Positions 17,527-28,400 are shown, counted from the stretch's first letter. The stretch: 35,824 nt of DNA from Cyclobacterium sp. SYSU L10401 (GCF_010993705.1 NZ_WOFO01000018.1:1-35824), one strand, 5' to 3'. The notes: generated by a model from the sequence alone, not told the origin. Numbers and translations are program-made.

Positions 17527-19764
17527 CTATTTAATCAGCCTTAGCCACCTGGCCCCATTGGCATCCAGGGATACAGGTTGATTGAGATCCAATACCTCAC
17601 CTGTTACAGCATCCTCCATACTGCTATAGTGCAATCCATTGATTTTCAATGGGAGGCTAAGCTCCCTATCCGCTTCATTCATTAAAAAACAATGATCTAC
17701 TTTAGGACCAGCCAGCCGGTAAACAATGGCCTGCTCACTGGAAATAGGTGACTTTGCCCCTAATTCCATCAGCAGCTCCACCAATCTATTTTCTTCCTGT
17801 ACATTGCCCCGTCGAAAGCATGCCCTGCTGGCCTCAAATCCCACTATAACAGCCTTTCCCTTTCCCTTTTGCATCAGCGTGACCGCCGGCTTGCCATTAT
17901 CGAAAGCAGCCCAAACGGCCGCACCTTCCACACGCAGGTCCGCTATGGAACCGGTTAGTTCATGACCGTTTAATTTCCAATTGCGGTTAATACCGGAATA
18001 TTGGTATTCCCGCAAAACTGCTCCAAATAGCCGGGCAAAAGCAGAGTCCGTGCCCCGAGGGAACAAAGCAGAATAGGTATCCATCCATGCCCCTGGCATG
18101 TCCAAAACCAATTTTCCGCCTTCCTGGACATACTTTTCCATTAACGGAAACAAATCCCGGTTCATCGCCAGGATGGCGGGCATATAGATGATGGGATACC
18201 GGGCGGCCAGACCTGCCCTGATGTCCTCAGGGGTGACAAATTCAAAAGGGATATCCTTATTGATCAATGCCCTGCTCAGGCCTACCCGGGCTTCCATCGG
18301 TCTGTACCGCAAACTATCCTGCCCCTTTACTGAAAGGGCGGTCCATATCGCCTCATTGTCCCAGTCAAAAAATATACCTACCTGAGGTTCTTTATGTAAA
18401 GACCAGATCTCCCCGCGAAATTGTTGCATGGCACGCGCAATTTTACCCACAGCAATGGCCCTGTCGGTAATTTCATTGTGGTGATCCAACAATGCGTATT
18501 CTCCGACCTCTGCCCCCGCACTTCTCACTGACCAACTCCATAATCCCCAGCCTTTGAATCCTGCTGCCAACATGCTTAAAGTAAACTGCTCCATTTCGGG
18601 TGCATCCACTGTAAATCCCTTGTTGTTCTGACCAAATTTTTCCCCTCCGAATTGCTGGGGACCCCCGGTGGTCTCCCATCCCCCACTCCATCCTCCTTTA
18701 AACATATCGTTGATGTAACTGGCCTGTACATATACCATGGGGCCTAACTCATCCCTGACCTGATCAAAATGCCAGGTAAAATGAATGGAAGGATAAAATG
18801 AACCCGAATGCTTCATCTCGGAAGCAATACCGGGGAAATTAACCCCAAAATAGGCATGCGGTCTGAATAACCCCAGTTCTCCCCCAGCCCGGTAAGGGGC
18901 ATTGGGATCGATGGACCGAAACTCCCTGACCCTTTCTGATAGATTTTGAACCCCATAATCTGCTTTAAACCTAAATATATCCCGGATGATTCTCAATTCC
19001 CGGTGGTTATAACTTTCCCACCGTTTTTCAAAATCCTCCCAGGAATCAAAAGCCTTGCCTCCTGCTGCCAGCCCATGGTGGTGTTGGTTATAGGCATGGT
19101 TTAACTCCGCAATGTTTTGGTAGGTTTCCCTGGCCCAGCGGACAAAAAGCGCCTTTCCCTTTTCGCTTAAGTCCAAACCCCGCTGGCCCACAATGGGGTC
19201 GTATGCAGAACTGGACCCCCTGAAAGCCTCTCTGCTACCTGACTTTTGGTAATGGGCAGCATATTTTTTTATCCTTTCTCTGAAAACCTCTGTCTGATGG
19301 GCAATCATTTCGGGATGATGCCGTATGTCTTCCAGGGATAAATTTTTATCGATTTTTAACTTTTCGAGCAGCTCTGGGGTAATGGCTTCCCATCCTCCTT
19401 CTCCATACCACCAGGGTATCAAACCTTCCTCCAGGGCGATCAACTGGATTTCCTCATGGTTCCAGTCAGGCAAGGTCATGATCTGCTTCAGGTTGGTAAA
19501 CCCAAGTGCTTTCATTTTCCGGAAATGCGCTCTAATTTCCTTTTCCCCCTCACCCGGACGCTGAATGTATACTACTCCTGCAGGAACAGGTGCAATTTCC
19601 CTGAATTTTTGCTGCATGGGCGATTCATTTCGTTGGTCATAAAGCTCATGCAAAAAATCATGCGTTTCCTGACTGAAGGCGCAGGCAATCCCTGACAGGT
19701 AAAGCGCAATCAAAAGAAATATTCTGGTCAATGGTAATTTAAGGTTTTGCAACTGTATCATCAT
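17527..19764 (-). CDS. Secreted GH42-like glycoside hydrolase (putative beta-galactosidase)
   Basis: About 745 residues, exported (signal peptide region LTRIFLLIALYLSGIACAFSQ). The arrangement resembles family GH42: a TIM-barrel half, then a Rossmann-like trimerisation domain (about 480-650, including PIIYMPAILAMNRDLFPLME and GGKLVLDMPGAW), then a small beta domain. WETTGGPQQF (about 363-372) fits a nucleophile region, but the usual acid/base motif (NE) is replaced by SSAYDPIVG before the conserved LFVRWARETYQNIAELNHAY stretch, so activity needs testing. Starts at 19791, 19764 and 19761 are possible; 19764 was chosen to place the signal peptide near the N-terminus. It overlaps the end of the preceding lyase-like gene and is the last gene of the locus. 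Confidence 0.72.
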   Translation of the reverse strand: MMIQLQNLKLPLTRIFLLIALYLSGIACAFSQETHDFLHELYDQRNESPMQQKFREIAPVPAGVVYIQRPGEGEKEIRAHFRKMKALGFTNLKQIMTLPDWNHEEIQLIALEEGLIPWWYGEGGWEAITPELLEKLKIDKNLSLEDIRHHPEMIAHQTEVFRERIKKYAAHYQKSGSREAFRGSSSAYDPIVGQRGLDLSEKGKALFVRWARETYQNIAELNHAYNQHHHGLAAGGKAFDSWEDFEKRWESYNHRELRIIRDIFRFKADYGVQNLSERVREFRSIDPNAPYRAGGELGLFRPHAYFGVNFPGIASEMKHSGSFYPSIHFTWHFDQVRDELGPMVYVQASYINDMFKGGWSGGWETTGGPQQFGGEKFGQNNKGFTVDAPEMEQFTLSMLAAGFKGWGLWSWSVRSAGAEVGEYALLDHHNEITDRAIAVGKIARAMQQFRGEIWSLHKEPQVGIFFDWDNEAIWTALSVKGQDSLRYRPMEARVGLSRALINKDIPFEFVTPEDIRAGLAARYPIIYMPAILAMNRDLFPLMEKYVQEGGKLVLDMPGAWMDTYSALFPRGTDSAFARLFGAVLREYQYSGINRNWKLNGHELTGSIADLRVEGAAVWAAFDNGKPAVTLMQKGKGKAVIVGFEASRACFRRGNVQEENRLVELLMELGAKSPISSEQAIVYRLAGPKVDHCFLMNEADRELSLPLKINGLHYSSMEDAVTGEVLDLNQPVSLDANGARWLRLIK

Positions 19765-21697
19765 TTTGAGGATTATAAAATGGAATTTCAAGGGAACCTA
19801 CCTGAACTTTTGTCCTGGTATGCTTTATATCCGGAGGGTCTTTACCGGGTGCTTGTAATACCAGGATGATTCTACAATTACCTGATACAGGAAGGTCAAT
19901 GGCCTTGCTGTGAGCATACGCCTGTCCTTGCCAGGGTATCCCCGGATTCAGGCGACCTGTGTTTCCCCCATACCTAACCTTGGTTTGGGAGGGAGGGCCT
20001 TCAAGCGTGCCTGCCAGGATTTTTGCCCTAAGGGTAAATCCTGCCGGCGTTTCAATCACAAATCCATCTTCCTGTAAAGAAACCTGGTTGAATTCAGGGG
20101 TATTCAGCCTCCATACCTTTCCATTGGTAGAAAAATCCTCCACCAGGAAAATGGCTTCAGCCCCGCTTAAAGCATCATAGGCTACTGTAAATTTTCTGAG
20201 GTGGTCTGTCACCCCCATGCTGCTTCCTTTACCCAAAGCATGCCCGGAACCTTTACCATCAAAACCAAAATCCAGCAAGGTCCCTTCCTTATTATTATCC
20301 CCTTTTTGGTCTTCATCCGGTTTTGATGTAAAAAGATTGGTTTGCCCTGCTACCTGTGCGGTGCGACCCGCCCCGATTACCAAAGGAACTCCACCTCCGA
20401 TTATTCTAAAAGTATTCACATCAGGCCCCTTATGACCGGCAATTCTTTTTTGGGAAACGTTATACAGGGCTACAATATCCTCAGGGCCCTCAAAGGATTT
20501 TCTGAAAACTACCAGCCCCTGGGTGGTATCGGCGTGGTTTAACCAACCCAGCTTTTCCGGATTCATTGATGCTGCATTTTCACCATTGTATAACACACTA
20601 TACAGGGATCCTTCTCCCAGGTAGTCATGCATCCACTTGATGGCAGCTTGCTGCTCCTCCGGGTATAGCCTCAGGCCCATCGCCAACAACCCCTCCCCCA
20701 CATTCAGGTTGTCATCTGAAAGATCAGGTTTAACTCCAGTGAGGCCATCTTTTGCCGGAATATTGACCATGGTGGAAGCCATGGCCTTCAATGAATGGAT
20801 CGCCTGGGGGGCAAAGGTGTCCAAAACCGAATAGCCATTCCCCTGCCTGTTTTGAAATGCGATCAGGGCCGGTCCTATAAAGGACCAGTTGTAGACATGG
20901 TAACCAATGCTTTCTGCATTCCAACCCTGCGGGTAGATGTTTTCATTTAAATGATCGATCAGCCGCTTGGATGCGTCCCAGATCAGTGGATCTGCGATAG
21001 AACGGGAATCCGGGACCGGGTTATCCCAAACCAATCCTGCAAAAAGTACGGCTCCCCACCTGACCCCCATCCAGTTGCTTACCAGGCTGTAGTTGGCATC
21101 AAATCCCATGCTGGCCTGGGTGGCATATAAGGTTTTGTACAACTGCCGGTTTACCAGGTTTCTCTCCTGCTGGCTCCAGGACTGGTAACAAAAATCATAG
21201 GTTATGGCCATGGCCTGCAACATGGCAGCCCGTGTAAGACCGCGGGCAACGGGGTTATCAAAAACAACCTTATCCTCAAAAACGGATTCCAGATTTTGAA
21301 AAGCCCGGTCTGCCCAAAAACCATCCCCGGTAAATAAATGAAGGATGGCCTGCTGCTCGGCCAATTCGGCTGTTCTTCTGGCATCAAAGGATGCCAATGC
21401 TTTGATTTCTTCATTCAAACGTTTTTCCTGACGCATCCATTTGTCCAGCTGTTCCTTGTAGGGTCCTGATTGAATTTTCTTCCTGATGGAGGGCAATTCC
21501 TCAGGTAGAATCAGACCCCTGGGGTGCTTACCCAAGGCATCCTTTCCGTCGAAAGCATGGGTATTGATCAGCCAATCCAGGTTTTGGTGCTGAGCAGAAA
21601 CAGGCATGGCATTAGCCAAAAGGATAATGCCCAGGCAAAAATGCCAGAAAGGCAAAGTGCTTTGCTTTATTCTTGTCAAAATCGCTTTATTTTTCAT
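19739..21697 (-). CDS. Secreted heparinase II/III-like protein (putative polysaccharide lyase)
   Basis: A 652-residue exported protein (signal peptide ends near PVSAQ, residue 36). The N-terminal half (about 60-360) is helical, as in the (alpha/alpha) toroid of lyases acting on uronate-containing glycans, with SNWMGVRWGAV (about 207-217) and AESIGYHVYNWSFIGPALIA (about 261-280) in likely active-site positions. The C-terminal half (about 395-640) is beta-rich like the heparinase II/III domain. The common HxHxDxGSF motif is replaced by GHKGPDVNTFRI (421-432). It overlaps the preceding gene by 11 bp and the following one as well, so the three are translationally coupled. The substrate is unknown; alginate-, glucuronan- or glycosaminoglycan-like glycans are possible from fold alone. 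Confidence 0.75.
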   Translation of the reverse strand: MKNKAILTRIKQSTLPFWHFCLGIILLANAMPVSAQHQNLDWLINTHAFDGKDALGKHPRGLILPEELPSIRKKIQSGPYKEQLDKWMRQEKRLNEEIKALASFDARRTAELAEQQAILHLFTGDGFWADRAFQNLESVFEDKVVFDNPVARGLTRAAMLQAMAITYDFCYQSWSQQERNLVNRQLYKTLYATQASMGFDANYSLVSNWMGVRWGAVLFAGLVWDNPVPDSRSIADPLIWDASKRLIDHLNENIYPQGWNAESIGYHVYNWSFIGPALIAFQNRQGNGYSVLDTFAPQAIHSLKAMASTMVNIPAKDGLTGVKPDLSDDNLNVGEGLLAMGLRLYPEEQQAAIKWMHDYLGEGSLYSVLYNGENAASMNPEKLGWLNHADTTQGLVVFRKSFEGPEDIVALYNVSQKRIAGHKGPDVNTFRIIGGGVPLVIGAGRTAQVAGQTNLFTSKPDEDQKGDNNKEGTLLDFGFDGKGSGHALGKGSSMGVTDHLRKFTVAYDALSGAEAIFLVEDFSTNGKVWRLNTPEFNQVSLQEDGFVIETPAGFTLRAKILAGTLEGPPSQTKVRYGGNTGRLNPGIPWQGQAYAHSKAIDLPVSGNCRIILVLQAPGKDPPDIKHTRTKVQVGSLEIPFYNPQNDDTVAKP

Positions 21698-23831
21698 AGA
21701 CTATGGTTTCTTCCTGAAGGCTTACCTTAAAAATTTCTCCATGGATATTGCCTTCCAAGTACCCCTTACCAGTATTCAACACCGGTGAGGTATATCCCCC
21801 GCTTTCACTCCAGTTTTCAAAATCCAAGGATATGTCGTTGATTTTACCGCCTGGTCTCAAGCCAAGGCTGTTGTAGTTCATTTCGATCCTATCCCCTTTC
21901 ATATTATGGTAAGTTAAGATATTTTTATCCCGGTCCTTTTTGAAAGGAGGCTGATTCAAAAATTCAGCTGAAAATTCGGAGAATGACTGGAAGTCACTTT
22001 TTTCATGAACTTCCAAAGCGTACCCTGTAAATCCATCTCCGACTACCAGTACATGGTAATCTTCCAATACCTTTTGTCTTCCCTTAAGCGCTGTTCCTGC
22101 GGGGACATCCAACCAATAAACATTTTCTGAAAATGGCGTGATTCCTACATAAACATGGTCGGTTTGAAGCATGATTTTTTGGTCTTTTTCGATAATCTCC
22201 CCGCTATTTTTTGGAATAAAAAGCCATGCAGCCTCCTGAAACCTGGCTTTTTCAAACCATTCTTCAAATGAACCGGAAGCCCTATCCGGTATGGGAAGTG
22301 CTTCCAGGGGTCTTCTTCCCAGAGATGCCCTGGACGAATACTCAGCCGTCGTTACTTCCGGCTCCGGGGCCGTGGTGGCAACTGCCACCAGCAAAGTATT
22401 TTCATGCTGCATGGTTTGCGTATAGGGACTATGTCCACCCGGACCCCGGTGATAAGGCTGTCCGCCTCCGATGGTTTTTGGCCCATTGTTGGTTTTCACC
22501 ACCAGGGACCACAGCACCTGCTGATTGGGATTGTCCAACCGCTCTAGATAAATACTTCCCAGGCCAAAATGCCGGCTTCCGTAAAAATACTCCTGCCCTT
22601 GATTCGGCCTGTCCATGTGATAGCTGGGTCGGGATACCTTCATGGTAAATGGAAGCGGGAAATTCTTGTGGTACAGGTCCCAGATAAATTTGCCAGGCCG
22701 GTAGGTGCTGGTCAGCTGGTGGACAGAATACTGGTGGCTGGAAGACAGTTCGGTGCTTCCAAACCACAAATGAAACATGCTATTCAATTCTCCACCTGAG
22801 TTGATCAGTTGAGGCGCCCTTTTCTGGGCACCTGCGACGGCTCCATCATAGGTTTTAATGGCCAGGGTAGCCAGGAAATAATCCATGATGGCTTTGGATA
22901 AATTTTTGGAAGATTCTTTTTTGGCAAAATCATACCCATTCATCAGGGCTTCCAGGCTGTGGGGATAATAGATTTCAGCATCGTATTCTCCATTTCCTGT
23001 TTCCACCAGTTTTTGATAAAAAATCCTGAAATAGTTTTCCACAAGCGAATCCACCTCTGTTACGGGCCAGCCGGAAATCAGTGCCGTGTCAGGAAAATGT
23101 TGCGCATATACCCAGGCAGAAGTTCTCCACATGATCTTATGGTTTTCAGTGCCTCCATCTTTTGGGTTACCCCCCAACAATTCCCCTGGCTCACCCACCA
23201 AATCATGAGGCGTAGAAAGGGGAGCATAGGTCCTGTAGCCATCTGATGGCCTGTCATTGGCTGCATATCGGGCAACGGCTTGCTGGAATTTTTTCTTCCA
23301 ACCCGCATCCATTTGATCAGCGAGTAGGGGATAAAACCGTGCCCAGTTTTTTGCCGCAAAATGGTATTGCTGGTTAAGGTTTCCCGGAATAGACAACCAG
23401 GCCTTTGTGAGGCCGTCATCCGGAGCCAATATCAGGCGGGCAATAGCAGGAATCAGGTCTTTTTTCAGTGCATCCCCGCCAAAGCTGATGATCTGCCCAT
23501 CCTCTCCTCTTTCCCTGGCTCCAAAATAACCGGTGGGACCCTGTTTTAAGGCCCTTCCTGTATAGGGTGAATAGATGGTTTCTCCTTCCACAGCCCAGGT
23601 CTTGAATGACTTGCCTGTATCGGGGCAAATGGCCGTTCCCCGGGATTTCTTGCCAAAAGGTTCTTCAGCTAAGTCCTGCAGTAATCCCGCTTTTCTTTCC
23701 TGAAAACCCGCCTCATCGGGATAGCTTTTGCAGTCCCATACTTGCTGTCCCCTGACAGCCTCCCCTGCAAGGAATAGCCATAGAAAACAAAAGAAAAGGC
23801 TGGAAACAGCCTTTTCTTTTGCTTTCTGCAT
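21687..23831 (-). CDS. Secreted large protein of unknown family in the polysaccharide locus (possible toroid-fold enzyme)
   Basis: A 714-residue exported protein; the signal peptide is AVSSLFFCFLWLFLAGEAVRG (about residues 8-28). I do not recognise a named family. A CPDTGK...YSPYTGR segment (about 69-93) is followed by a helical region with GGTENHKIMWRTSAWVYAQ (about 227-245) and EYDAEIYYPHSLEALMNGYD (about 282-301). Together these resemble conserved clusters of (alpha/alpha) toroid carbohydrate-active enzymes. The C-terminal third is beta-rich, as in lyases. The start is ATG 23831, 7 bp after the susD stop; the open frame extends to 23981, but that part lies inside susD and has no export signal. 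Its position directly after susCD suggests the main depolymerase or a glycan-modifying enzyme. Confidence 0.7.
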   Translation of the reverse strand: MQKAKEKAVSSLFFCFLWLFLAGEAVRGQQVWDCKSYPDEAGFQERKAGLLQDLAEEPFGKKSRGTAICPDTGKSFKTWAVEGETIYSPYTGRALKQGPTGYFGARERGEDGQIISFGGDALKKDLIPAIARLILAPDDGLTKAWLSIPGNLNQQYHFAAKNWARFYPLLADQMDAGWKKKFQQAVARYAANDRPSDGYRTYAPLSTPHDLVGEPGELLGGNPKDGGTENHKIMWRTSAWVYAQHFPDTALISGWPVTEVDSLVENYFRIFYQKLVETGNGEYDAEIYYPHSLEALMNGYDFAKKESSKNLSKAIMDYFLATLAIKTYDGAVAGAQKRAPQLINSGGELNSMFHLWFGSTELSSSHQYSVHQLTSTYRPGKFIWDLYHKNFPLPFTMKVSRPSYHMDRPNQGQEYFYGSRHFGLGSIYLERLDNPNQQVLWSLVVKTNNGPKTIGGGQPYHRGPGGHSPYTQTMQHENTLLVAVATTAPEPEVTTAEYSSRASLGRRPLEALPIPDRASGSFEEWFEKARFQEAAWLFIPKNSGEIIEKDQKIMLQTDHVYVGITPFSENVYWLDVPAGTALKGRQKVLEDYHVLVVGDGFTGYALEVHEKSDFQSFSEFSAEFLNQPPFKKDRDKNILTYHNMKGDRIEMNYNSLGLRPGGKINDISLDFENWSESGGYTSPVLNTGKGYLEGNIHGEIFKVSLQEETIVYEK

Positions 23832-23838
23832 CCAAGAA

Positions 23839-25383
23839 TTAGTTATCAAGATTTGGATTGAGGTCAACTTCATTTTGTGGTATGGGTTGCCAGGTTCGGG
23901 ATGTCCAGGGAATGCCTCCTGCCCCCCTGTCTCCATTTGGAATTTCCTTTTCCAGCGCCTGCAGGTAATACAAACGGTCATTTTCGAAAACCAATTCTTT
24001 CATTCTTTCCACTTCAATGACCTCTTCAGACATGGGGCCCGTATAGCTTTCCAGTCCTGCCCGGTTTCTTACTGCATTCAAATCTCCCCTTGCTCCTTCC
24101 TCGTCTCCTCTGGAAAACCTCAGAAAAGACCGTGTCAGGTAGGCCTCTGCGGATCGCATCAGCGGCAGGCTGGAAACCCGGTTGGAAGCCTCAGGCTCTC
24201 CTGCCCGGTACCACTTGTGCCCCCAAACTTCCCTTTGGTTTAAACCCTGATAAGCTGGCCGAGGGTCCTCATTGGGGCCAAAAGAAATGAATAACTGCTG
24301 GTAACGCTTATCGTTCATCGCTTCCTCATGGTTATCCCATCCTGTCATGGTTTTAAAGTGCTCACTCAGCGACATGATTTGATTGTTGTTAAACCTGTCG
24401 GTGAGGTTCCACCTTCCATTTGGATCGGAGTAGCCCAGCCACCTGGAAACGACCGGAGGCTTCCATTGGGTTTGTGAACCCGAAGTCACGTACTGGAAGA
24501 TCACTTCATTGCCTTTTACCCCAAACTGATCCTTGTTCCAGGCCTCTATGGGATCCTCATCCAGCGGGTATCTCCCGGAATTGAGAATTACATCTGCATG
24601 CTCCTCTGCCTGTTGCCAGTTTCTCATTTGAAAATTTACCTGCATGGCTAGAAAATGGGCCGCCATTTTATTTTGCCGGTCCACATACGCAGGAGGATCC
24701 CTATCTGGATCGTATTCCTCGGGCAGGAGTTCTATGGCCTGCTCTAAATCGGCCAGAATCTGATCGTAAACCTCCTGAACGGTGGAAGGTGCGGGGTTAT
24801 CAAATGCCGAATTGGGCAAACGATTTTTGATGATGATGGCTGGCGCATCATTGTCAGCCCCGTAGGGCGGAGCAAAAATTTTCACCATATTAAAATTCAC
24901 CCATGCCCTGAGCCAATACGCTTCCCCAAGTATCCTTGGTGTCCAATGGCTTTGTTGGTCTTCGAAGGCTCCATTTCTGTCTATCCAGTCTATGACCGCA
25001 TTAGCTGCCAACAATACCGCATAGCCTGCGTTCCAATTTCGGGTGGGTTGAGAATGGGTATTGTTGGAAAAATCCCTGCTGTACCAATCTATGGCATCCT
25101 GCCCCACTACCCCAAGCTCATCCATTAGCTTGCCTACATCTGAAATCGTGGCCGAATAAATGGCCTGGTTACCATGTATACCCTGAAAGCCCCCGGATCC
25201 ACCGGCTACCCAAAGGGCACCATTTACCAATTGTTCCAAATCCTGGGTGTTTCTGGGATCAGCAAATCCGTTGGAAACCACCCCCACATCTTCCAGCCAT
25301 TGATCCTCACATGACCAGCATAAGGTCATGAGCAATAAAAAGACTGTTTTGAATGTATAACTATTGAATCTTATCGTTTGCAT
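23839..25383 (-). CDS. SusD/RagB-family nutrient-binding outer-membrane lipoprotein
   Basis: A 514-residue SusD-like lipoprotein that caps the SusC transporter and binds glycan at the cell surface. The signal sequence FKTVFLLLMTLCWSC ends in a Cys followed by EDQWLED, the usual SCED.WL start of mature SusD, although the lipobox (CWSC) is atypical at -3/-2. Conserved SusD features include RILGEAYWLRAWVNFNMVKI (helical TPR core), YDQILADLEQAIELLP and the late ADLNAVRNRAGL-like stretch GDLNAVRNRAGLESYTG. EVIEVERMKELVFENDRLYY near the C-terminus is also typical. It starts 18 bp after susC. The glycan specificity cannot be read from sequence. Confidence 0.93.
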   Translation of the reverse strand: MQTIRFNSYTFKTVFLLLMTLCWSCEDQWLEDVGVVSNGFADPRNTQDLEQLVNGALWVAGGSGGFQGIHGNQAIYSATISDVGKLMDELGVVGQDAIDWYSRDFSNNTHSQPTRNWNAGYAVLLAANAVIDWIDRNGAFEDQQSHWTPRILGEAYWLRAWVNFNMVKIFAPPYGADNDAPAIIIKNRLPNSAFDNPAPSTVQEVYDQILADLEQAIELLPEEYDPDRDPPAYVDRQNKMAAHFLAMQVNFQMRNWQQAEEHADVILNSGRYPLDEDPIEAWNKDQFGVKGNEVIFQYVTSGSQTQWKPPVVSRWLGYSDPNGRWNLTDRFNNNQIMSLSEHFKTMTGWDNHEEAMNDKRYQQLFISFGPNEDPRPAYQGLNQREVWGHKWYRAGEPEASNRVSSLPLMRSAEAYLTRSFLRFSRGDEEGARGDLNAVRNRAGLESYTGPMSEEVIEVERMKELVFENDRLYYLQALEKEIPNGDRGAGGIPWTSRTWQPIPQNEVDLNPNLDN

Positions 25384-25401
25384 GTTCTTTTTAGTTTAGG
25401 T

Positions 25402-28400
25402 TTAAAAAGTAAATGAAACTCCTCCGGTAATCGTCCTTAACTGAGGAAAAGGACTCCCACCAATAAATCCCTGCCGCAGGTTTCTGTTTTGCCTGTCGGA
25501 GTCAAAATTGGCTACCTCCGGATCAAATCCATCATAGCCGGTAAATGTCAGCAAATTGGTCGCATTGACATACACCCTACCCCCTTTGATCCTAGCTTTG
25601 GAAAGCAGGGCGGCAGGTAAGGTATAGCTCAACTGTACATTTCTGAGTCGGATAAAGGAACCGTCCTGCAGGTATAGGGAGGTGGACCCGGGTCTTGCCA
25701 TAGGCTCATTCTCCCGGGTTCGTTTCAGGTAACTTTGCCGTGGCAAGGAGCCGTTTGGATTGTCAGGGGTCCATACCCTGTCTTCCAGATCAGCCCTGAA
25801 ATTGGACCCTCCGGATACTTCCACCCGGTTGCCATCGTACAGGTAATTTCCGCCCTGGAAGGAAAAGAATATGGTCAGGTCCAGTCCCTTGTATGAAAAG
25901 GTGTTCTGCAAGCCGCCAAAATACGTGGGCAAACCACTTTTACCTTCAAACTCCACCCTGTTTTGCTGAGCAGCAGCAGGGGTTGCCAAAATGGTTTCTC
26001 CTGTTTTTTCTATGATGCCGGTTTCGTTGAAAAGGTCCTGATTGATTTCGTAAATGTATTCGTAACCTGTTTCCGGATCTATAAAGGCGTGTTCGGCCAT
26101 GAAGTAAGTACCCAGTCGATTGCCTGTCCTGGTAATGGTGGCTCCTTGTACGATGCCGAGGTTATTCTCATCCAGTCTGGGAACCAGGCTCATCACCCGG
26201 TCCTTCACCAGTGTCAGGTTGAAATCTGTTCGCCAACTAAAGCCTTCCGGGCGGTCTATATTGATCGTATTCAGGGAAATCTCCACCCCCCGGTTTCTCA
26301 AATCCCCGATATTGGTCCAGATGGCAGAACTTCCCAGTAAAATCCCCTGGGAAGGAGGGATGGGATTGAGTAACAGCATATTTTTTACATCCTGCTGGTA
26401 AAACCCAACCGAACCGCTAATCCGTGATTGGTAGGCTTCAAAATCCAGGGAAGCATCAAAGGTATTGATCTCCTCCCACTGAATATCCGGAACACCGATG
26501 ACGCTCTGAATGATACCCGATCCAAAGGAGTAGGCGGGCCAGGTAACATACCGGTTTTCCAATACATTGGGAATATCCGCATTGCCGGTTCGTCCAAAGC
26601 TCGCCCGGAGCTTCAAAAACTCTACCGGGCCCAAATTACTTGCAAAATCCTCTTCACTGATTATCCATCCCCCAGAGAGGGCAGGAAACTGACCGTAACG
26701 GTTATCCCGACCAAAAACCGAGGCACCATCCCGTCTGAAACTAGCCATCGCATAATACTTTTCGTTAAAGTTGTAATTCAACCTTCCAAAATAACTCTGT
26801 ATCCTGAATTCCGGAAAAGTACCGGTTACCAGGGAAATGACATTATCTCCTGCCGTTTCTCCAATATTGAAATCCGAAGAAACCAGGTTCTCAGCCCGGG
26901 CATCGGTCCTGAAAAAATTCCTTCTCTGCCGCTCCGCACCTGCTACCAGGGTAAAACTATGATCCTCTATTTTTTTGGTATAGGTAGCATAGGCATTTAG
27001 GTTCAGGTTATTCCTCAGGGTATTACCTACTTCTCCATACCTGGAAATCCGAATGGCATCACTTACATGGTAAGTAGATTTAGTATACCAGGTATCGATA
27101 GCTCCTTCTGCTCTCAGGCTAAGCCCTTCGACCGGAGTATATTCCACAAATACATTGCTGATATTCCGGTAGTTCTCTGCTTTATCAAAGTAATTGGATG
27201 GCAGATTGGCTACAATGGGGTTCCTGCCCCCAAAGGGATCGAAATAACTGCCATCATCCAAAAAAACAGGTAATACCGGTACCGCTCCTCCAAGGGCTGA
27301 TCCATATCCTCCCCTGTTTCCACGGTCTGGCCGGCCTCCATTTGGATTGGCCTCGTTGCTTCCCCCCAACTGTCCCCTCTGGTTTTCAAAATAATTGAAA
27401 TTGCTTTTGATACCTGTCTTGAGGTTGTCCAATATATTGAAATCCAGGTTGGCACGCAATCCATAGGTTTGTAACCGCTGTGCGTTCATCAGGCCTTTGT
27501 GATCCTGATACCTTAAGGATAAAAAATAGGAAGCTTTTTCATTACCCCTGGTCGCTGATACGGTTACATCTTCTATAGAACCCTGGCGCCAGATAGGAGA
27601 TAACCAGTCCGTGCCTCCGGAAGCGGCTACTTGTTCTACCATCTGCCGGGTCAGGTATTGGTTGGGCGTATCTATAAAAGAACTTACCAAACCACCATCT
27701 ACCACAGGATCCCAGCCTCGGTCAAAACCATCATTGGCAAATGCCTGGTCTACCATCCGCAGCCATTGCTCTCCATTGGCCAGGTCAACCATATTGGCAG
27801 GTTCCTGCACCCCATAACTGTAATTGAAATTTACACTGCTTTGCCCATCCTTTCCGGACTTGGTGGTCACCAGGATCACACCATTGGCCCCTCTGGAGCC
27901 ATAAATAGCGGTAGCGGCAGCATCCTTCAGGATTTGAATGTCCTCAATATCGGCTGGATTAATGGACATAAAAGAATTGATGCCTCCTTGCCCGGTCAGC
28001 TCCTGGGTAAGGGGAAAGCCATCTACTACGATCAGGGGCTCAGATCCTGCTGAAATGGAGGAGGTACCTCTGATCAGAATCCGTGAGGGAGCACCCGGTA
28101 CACCGCTTCCCTGATTTACCTGTACACCAGCCGCGCGACCCTGTAGGGCTGCATCAAAGGAAGGCACCTGCACTTTTGCCAAATCATCTCCCTTGACAGA
28201 GGAAATATTGCCGGTTACCTCTCTTTTTATCTGACTACCATAACCGGTCACCACCACTTCTTCCAGGTAATTGTCATCTGCTTTCAGGGTAATGTCAAAT
28301 TCGGACCCATTTTCCAGGTTTACCCTTTCCCTTTGAAATCCAATAAAGGAAAAAATCAAATAACCCGTATCCGGAGTTTCCAGCGAAAACCTCCCATCCA

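Noticed and set aside
23832-23981. A 50-residue N-terminal extension of the unknown exported protein.
   Set aside because: It lies inside the 3' end of susD and has no export features; the ATG at 23831 gives a clean signal peptide.
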